Assembly (NCBI RefSeq): GCF_032062135.1
Contig: NC_092858.1
Location: 125,813,423 to 125,877,422, forward strand
Direction of reading: 5' to 3'
DNA from: Pyxicephalus adspersus
Taxonomy: Eukaryota > Chordata > Amphibia > Anura > Pyxicephalidae
DNA length: 64,000 bases
Shown piece after piece: positions 60,424-64,000 of this stretch. The notes under the pieces were generated by a model. It did not search any database. It was not told where the DNA came from and was given only the letters and a program-made list of their open reading frames with translations. A program made the position numbers and the translations under genes. The first letter of the stretch is position 1. Every line of letters begins with the position of its first letter.

Positions 60424-60632
60424 GGGCCTGATTTATTAAGAGAGAGGATACACTTTCATCAGTGAAGCTGGGTGACCCAGCAAACCTGGAATGGAGCTTA
60501 AAAGTCATTTGCTATTTGTTAGCAATCGTTTTTATTCCTGGACCAGATCCATTTCAGGTTTGCTGGATCACCCAGCTTCACCGATGAAAGTGTATCCTCT
60601 GCAGCCTTGGAGAGCTTTAATAAATCAGGCCC
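60424..60632. mobile_element. Foldback MITE B, copy 2
   Basis: GGGCCTGATTTATTAAGAG on the left and, complemented, GGGCCTGATTTATTAAAGC on the right; inside, AAGCTGGGTGACCCAGCAAA faces its partner TTTGCTGGATCACCCAGCTT. It is the same family as 10868-11092 and more symmetric. It sits at the edge of the ~57-bp minisatellite. No clear target duplication. Confidence 0.85.
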
Positions 60633-61349
60633 ATTGTGTGTGGGGAAATGGATTAGCTACCTTTCTACTTCAGGCCACCAGGTACTACGTATCTGTCCTC
60701 CATAAAGGGGGTAGACCTTCTTCCCCAATGATCAGATGGGACAGTAGTGAACTGCATGAACTACTAAATGACCTTTAGAAACTCTTTCAACCTTTGCATC
60801 TAGGAAGCTGTGCTCCCATTTCCACTGTACCTTTTTTTTTACTTCCCAAAGAGAACATATGTATAGCATAAGTAACCTGCACCAGCTAGTTTAAACCCTT
60901 TAACCCTTTTGCTGCCAGACCAACTATTCAGTAACAATTACACTCAAATTACTTTTAATGTACATGAATCTCCAAACTGTCTATAACAAATTAAACACAG
61001 TGTGTATTGGGAAAGTGCCAAATAAGACAAGCCTCCAAACTGCGTGGCAATTAACTAAGACTCCAAAACTGTCCATAGGGGATGCTTTGAAAATCTCTAC
61101 ATTATGAAAGCATATCTAAACCCATGATTTGCCTTTATACTCCAACTGGGATTATAAAAATGAATATAGAAAATAAATCTATATAGTCCATGATAGAGAG
61201 TATATTGATCAGAACTTATGATTTTAGCCCCAGTTCACAAGTCTTTACATAAGGATAAGGCAGGCAGCATACAGAAGATGTGAAGGGCTACAGTTTCACT
61301 AGCCACATGTAATGTGTGCAGGAGCCATAGAATGATGGAAGAGCTGTCT

Positions 61350-61860
61350 GGGGGTAAAGATTTACACAACTCTATTTATAAAACAGGGAATCTGACATTC
61401 TCTGGTGGTAGTCAATTACTGCCTTTGAACACATGGACCTGGAAGATTCCCAAGAATGGATTGTTTGAGGGAATGTCAGATTCCCTGTTTTAACAATAGA
61501 AACATGTGAAACATGGTGCATCATTGTGTGGACAACTTTGTGGACAAAATGTGTACTTCTCTCACTGGTAGAACCCAGTTAGCTAATCTGAATTTACCTA
61601 ACCATGCCAGAAAATAACTAGCCAGGTCAGATCTCAGACCAGCCATGCTGAAAGAAAAAAAGGCTACATTTGTAATTTTTTAGAGACCCTTGTATCAGTA
61701 TATTTTTAAAACCCAGCTTATTTTTGACCTCTCAAACATTTTAGAGGGACATTGCTGGGTTATTTCTAAAATAATATTAAAAAAAAAAAAACTGAACGAC
61801 CCTATGATTTATTCTCTTTGCTGTTGTTCAGATAGAGCTCTATCGCTTTAGGGTTCCATA
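61350..61860 (+). repeat. Diverged ~0.6-kb repeat, copy 2, MITE-bearing
   Basis: GTAAAGATTTACACAACTCT, then the MITE, then TGTGAAACATGGTGCATCAT, GTGTGGACAACTTTG, TGTGTACTTCTCTC, CAGACCAGCCATG, CATTGCTGGGTTATTTC and AGAGCTCTAT. The order parallels 58380-58975. A poly(A) run at about 61780 is specific to this copy. Confidence 0.5.
61373..61497. mobile_element. Foldback MITE D, copy 3
   Basis: TTTATAAAACAGGGAATCTG then ACATTC faces GAATGTCAGATTCCCTGTTT, a nearly perfect inverted repeat of over 20 bases. TCTGGTGG and TTCCCAAGAATGG parallel the other copies. The matching position in repeat copy 1 (near 58415) lacks it. Confidence 0.75.
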
Positions 61861-61943
61861 CCTCTTTTACACTGTACTCTAGTGTCCTCTAGTGGATGAT
61901 TCAGATAGTACATTTACATCTCAGCTTCTCTTGTCTTTTAAAG

Positions 61944-62629
61944 CAGCAGTTGCCAACCAGTGGTCGGTCCACAGAAAAATTGAGAAGTTATTTGTAATTT
62001 TTATTATAATAAAACAAAAATAATATTCTAATAAATTCTTATATTCTGAATGTCAATTTCCATTTTTATATTGCATTAAATTCACACACTGTACTACAGA
62101 CTGAAAAACATGGGAGGCGCAGCGTGACGTTAGTGTAGTCTGAGTTGTATGAGGCAACCATTGCCGAGCCGTATGCTTCAGTATTGTTTCCACCAATACA
62201 ACAGTCACCCCACTCCGCAAATACCGATTCTCATCCAATTGTTTTATTTTATTTGTTTATTTCTCAGATGTTCTTTTAGGTAAGTATAACCTTCAGTGTA
62301 TATTTTCTTTAATTGTTATATTTAATGGCATCAAATAGTTTGACTTTTTATAACTATCATTTGTTGTTTGGTCTTAGATTCAAATTAAATAAACCCATAA
62401 TGAGTGAGAAACAGCAAACAAATATTTTGCATTTCCTTAGTAATAGCAAGGATAATGCAACTAATGATAAGAGTAACAATAGTAATACTTCACTTAACTG
62501 TGAGCTGATCAATGAATCAGAGCCTCCACAGTTCTCATCAGGCACCGGAAGATCCTTATTTATGTTTTTTTTATTATTTAAAATTATGAATTTAGTGGTC
62601 TGTGAGGTCTGAAAGGTTGGCGACCGCTG
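61944..62629 (+). mobile_element. hAT deletion derivative keeping transposase start
   Basis: The left end CAGCAGTTGCCAACCAGTGG, TCGGTCCACAG and the right end, complemented CAGCGGTCGCCAACCTTTCA, GACC are inverted. The flanking 8-mers TTTTAAAG (61936-61943) and CTTTAAAG (62630-62637) match at 7 of 8. Both ends resemble those at 30365 and 48083. The 686-base element retains the start of a transposase gene and the 3' end but lacks the middle, so it is non-autonomous. Confidence 0.8.
62400..62612 (+). pseudogene. Truncated hAT transposase N-terminus
   Basis: The ATG at 62400 opens MSEKQQTNILHFLSNSKDNA, the style of hAT transposase N-termini (MSxKxQxxILxFF). It continues through an Asn/Ser-rich, acidic linker (ending around ESEPPQFSSGTG) to a junction where frame and composition change to TIR-proximal sequence (FMFFLLFKIMN), and stops at 62612. 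Zinc-finger, catalytic and dimerisation domains are absent. It could at most encode a short peptide. Confidence 0.6.
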
Positions 62630-63029
62630 CTTTAAAGCAAACCCTTTGCAGGTCAGACTGTAACCTTTATCTGCAGGTATTGTGGTTTTGATAAAGAAGT
62701 CAGCCGTGGTACCCTGACTTCATGTTATTCTCACCCATGTATCTTTTAATATTGTACACAATACACTGGTCAACAAATATTTTTTGCCAAACAGATTAAA
62801 GTCATTTTAGGTTATGTTTAAAGCACAGATCCCAAATATGGTATTGGTTTTGCTAGATTGGCTCTATTTTTTGAAATAATGACCTCAGTAATAACCTCAT
62901 AGAAAACTAATGAAACATGAAAATTAAGCAAAATTAAACTAGATATGCCTATGTATACAAAATAACATTTTTGAAATAATCAATGTCAATCTATTCTATA
63001 TTCAGTATATTTACAGAATAACAAAGGAG

Positions 63030-63848
63030 CCATTGAAAACTCTGATTTCCTTTTATGCTGGTGATCAGGACAATCACATCGAAGGCTCCAGCAGTAGTCT
63101 GCCATCATGTGTCTATCCCATCTGCCCCGATACCTTTCTTTCATCACCCTTTATATCTTGCTGGAACCTCTCCCCTTGTTCCCCACTGAAATCACCAAGG
63201 TTTTCTGGAAAATGGCTATGGAGATGGTGTACCTTTATGCTCGTAGTAGCACACACATTTTTAAAGTTTAAGAGCAAGTAAGTTTGTGCTTTTTGGTTAC
63301 CTAAGAAGTTTTTGACAACCATGACATAGCTGTGCCAGGCAGAAGCGTCAGTATCAGTCATGTAACTTGTGAAATTTTAATTATTTATCAGTTTCCGAAT
63401 CTGTGGTCCATCAAAGATTCCTGCTTTTCATTTTTCAGTACTCAATCCAGGGAAGAATCTACAAATGTATATGAAGCAATCACCATCCTTGTTCAGAGCG
63501 CCAACAAATTGCTTCATTAATCCCAACTTTATGTGTAGTGGAGGGAGAATGATTTTTTTCTTTGTCAACCATTGGCTCGGTAATGATGTTTGCTGCACCT
63601 TTTTTTATTTTTATCCTTGGAGGCCATGTCACTTTTTTCCAGTGATCCTGCTTTGCTCTACTATGCCACAAGCAGATGAAACATGATACTTTGTGTATCC
63701 ACTTTGCTGTCCAAGTAGGAAGTTCACCATTTTTAAATCAACACATATGGAACATTGGTGTTCATGATAGCAAAGCTTTTGTAAGACCATTTGGATATTT
63801 TCATATTCTTCTTTAAGTTTTGTTGAGTGACCAATTGTAATTGACGCA
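63030..63848 (-). pseudogene. Relic of a widespread uncharacterised TE-linked protein
   Basis: On the minus strand, pieces in different frames line up in order: KLKEEYENIQMVLQKLCYHE, CSICVDLKMVNFLLGQQSGY, then after a frame change HSRAKQDHW and KKGAANIITEPMVDKEK, then FPGLSTEK, AGIFDGPQIRKLIN, SAWHSYVMVVKNFLGN, SHFPENLGDFSGEQGERFQQ, KERYRGRWDRHMMADYCW. I recall this arrangement from many predicted arthropod, cnidarian and fish proteins of transposon-like distribution, but I do not know the transposon class. At least two stops and two or three frameshifts make it non-functional. Its upstream part is cut by the SINE at 63849. Confidence 0.65.
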
Positions 63849-64000
63849 TAGCAGCACGGTGGCTCAGGGGTTAGCACTCCAGCCTTTGCAGTGCTAGGTC
63901 CCAGGTTCGATCCCCAGCCAGGACATTATCTGCATGGAGTTTGCAGGTTCTCCCCGTGTCTGCGTGGGTTTCCTCCCACATCCCAAAAACATGCAGTTAG
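63849..64000 (+). mobile_element. V-SINE/DANA-type SINE, 5' part
   Basis: The tRNA-derived head carries an A box (TGGCTCAGGGG, 63860-63870) and a B box (GGTTCGATCCC, 63904-63914). The body follows: GCATGGAGTTTGCAGGTTCT, CCCCGTGTCTGCGTGGGTTT, CCTCCCACATCCCAAAAACA. Compared with the older copy at 18636 it lacks the GGGTGCTCCGGT segment. The element runs off the window, so its tail and target duplication are unseen. Its good preservation suggests a recent insertion. Confidence 0.9.

Noticed and set aside
63860..63914. tRNA gene candidate (A and B boxes)
   Set aside because: The boxes belong to a SINE head followed by the V-SINE body; no cloverleaf with acceptor-stem pairing was found.

Overview
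This window looks like nuclear DNA from an amphibian, most likely a ranoid/neobatrachian frog. It is AT-rich, gene-poor and repeat-dense. The diagnostic repeats are foldback elements with AGCTxCGTACACAC ends and 3-bp TWA duplications, palindromic elements beginning GGGCCTGATTTATTAAAG, a tRNA-derived V-SINE/DANA-type SINE, many short hAT elements with 8-bp duplications, and TTAA-flanked foldbacks ending CCTNCCTAGCGGT. Nothing bacterial or viral is visible. There is no rRNA, functional tRNA or CRISPR array. Species assignment is inference from repeat style; no sequence search was run. Layout: 1-4.6 kb is unassigned AT-rich DNA. 4.6-6.6 kb holds purine-rich DNA, a 47-48 bp minisatellite broken by a 571-base assembly gap, and a 29-bp minisatellite. 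6.88-7.07 kb is the best promoter candidate: on the minus strand GC boxes, a perfect CRE, a TATA-like box and a short non-coding exon ending in a good splice donor follow one another, so a gene probably starts here and runs left. 7.4-11.1 kb carries dispersed repeats, an hAT fragment, an internally deleted mariner relic and a foldback MITE. 13.55-15.36 kb is an 84-bp minisatellite (period divisible by three) split by an hAT element. 16-24 kb contains three Harbinger-like MITEs, a degenerate SINE and two abutting hAT elements sharing one palindromic target site. 24-37 kb is mainly unassigned sequence with scattered repeats. 38-40 kb has LTR-like sequence, direct repeats and a weak reverse-transcriptase-like relic. 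48-50 kb has another hAT and long TA tracts. 50.5-52.7 kb, minus strand, is the strongest protein-coding candidate: a 158-codon RING-H2 exon with a strong Kozak start and a clean splice donor, two further splice-bounded segments, a poly(A) signal and a possible promoter. One RING zinc ligand (the first His) is Leu. 53.3-55.6 kb holds inverted copies of a TTAA-flanked foldback element. 55.9-64 kb holds a Tc1 relic, a pogo/Tigger-type element, two copies of a diverged repeat differing by a MITE, a ~57-bp minisatellite, an hAT deletion derivative with the transposase N-terminus, and a frameshifted relic of a widespread uncharacterised TE-linked protein, cut by a SINE at the window end. How it fits together: most recognisable coding sequence is decayed transposon protein (mariner, Tc1, hAT, the uncharacterised TE protein). 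Host-gene candidates are only the two minus-strand loci (promoter at ~7 kb, RING-H2 locus at ~51-52.6 kb). There is no sign that they work together, and the window shows no operon-like system.
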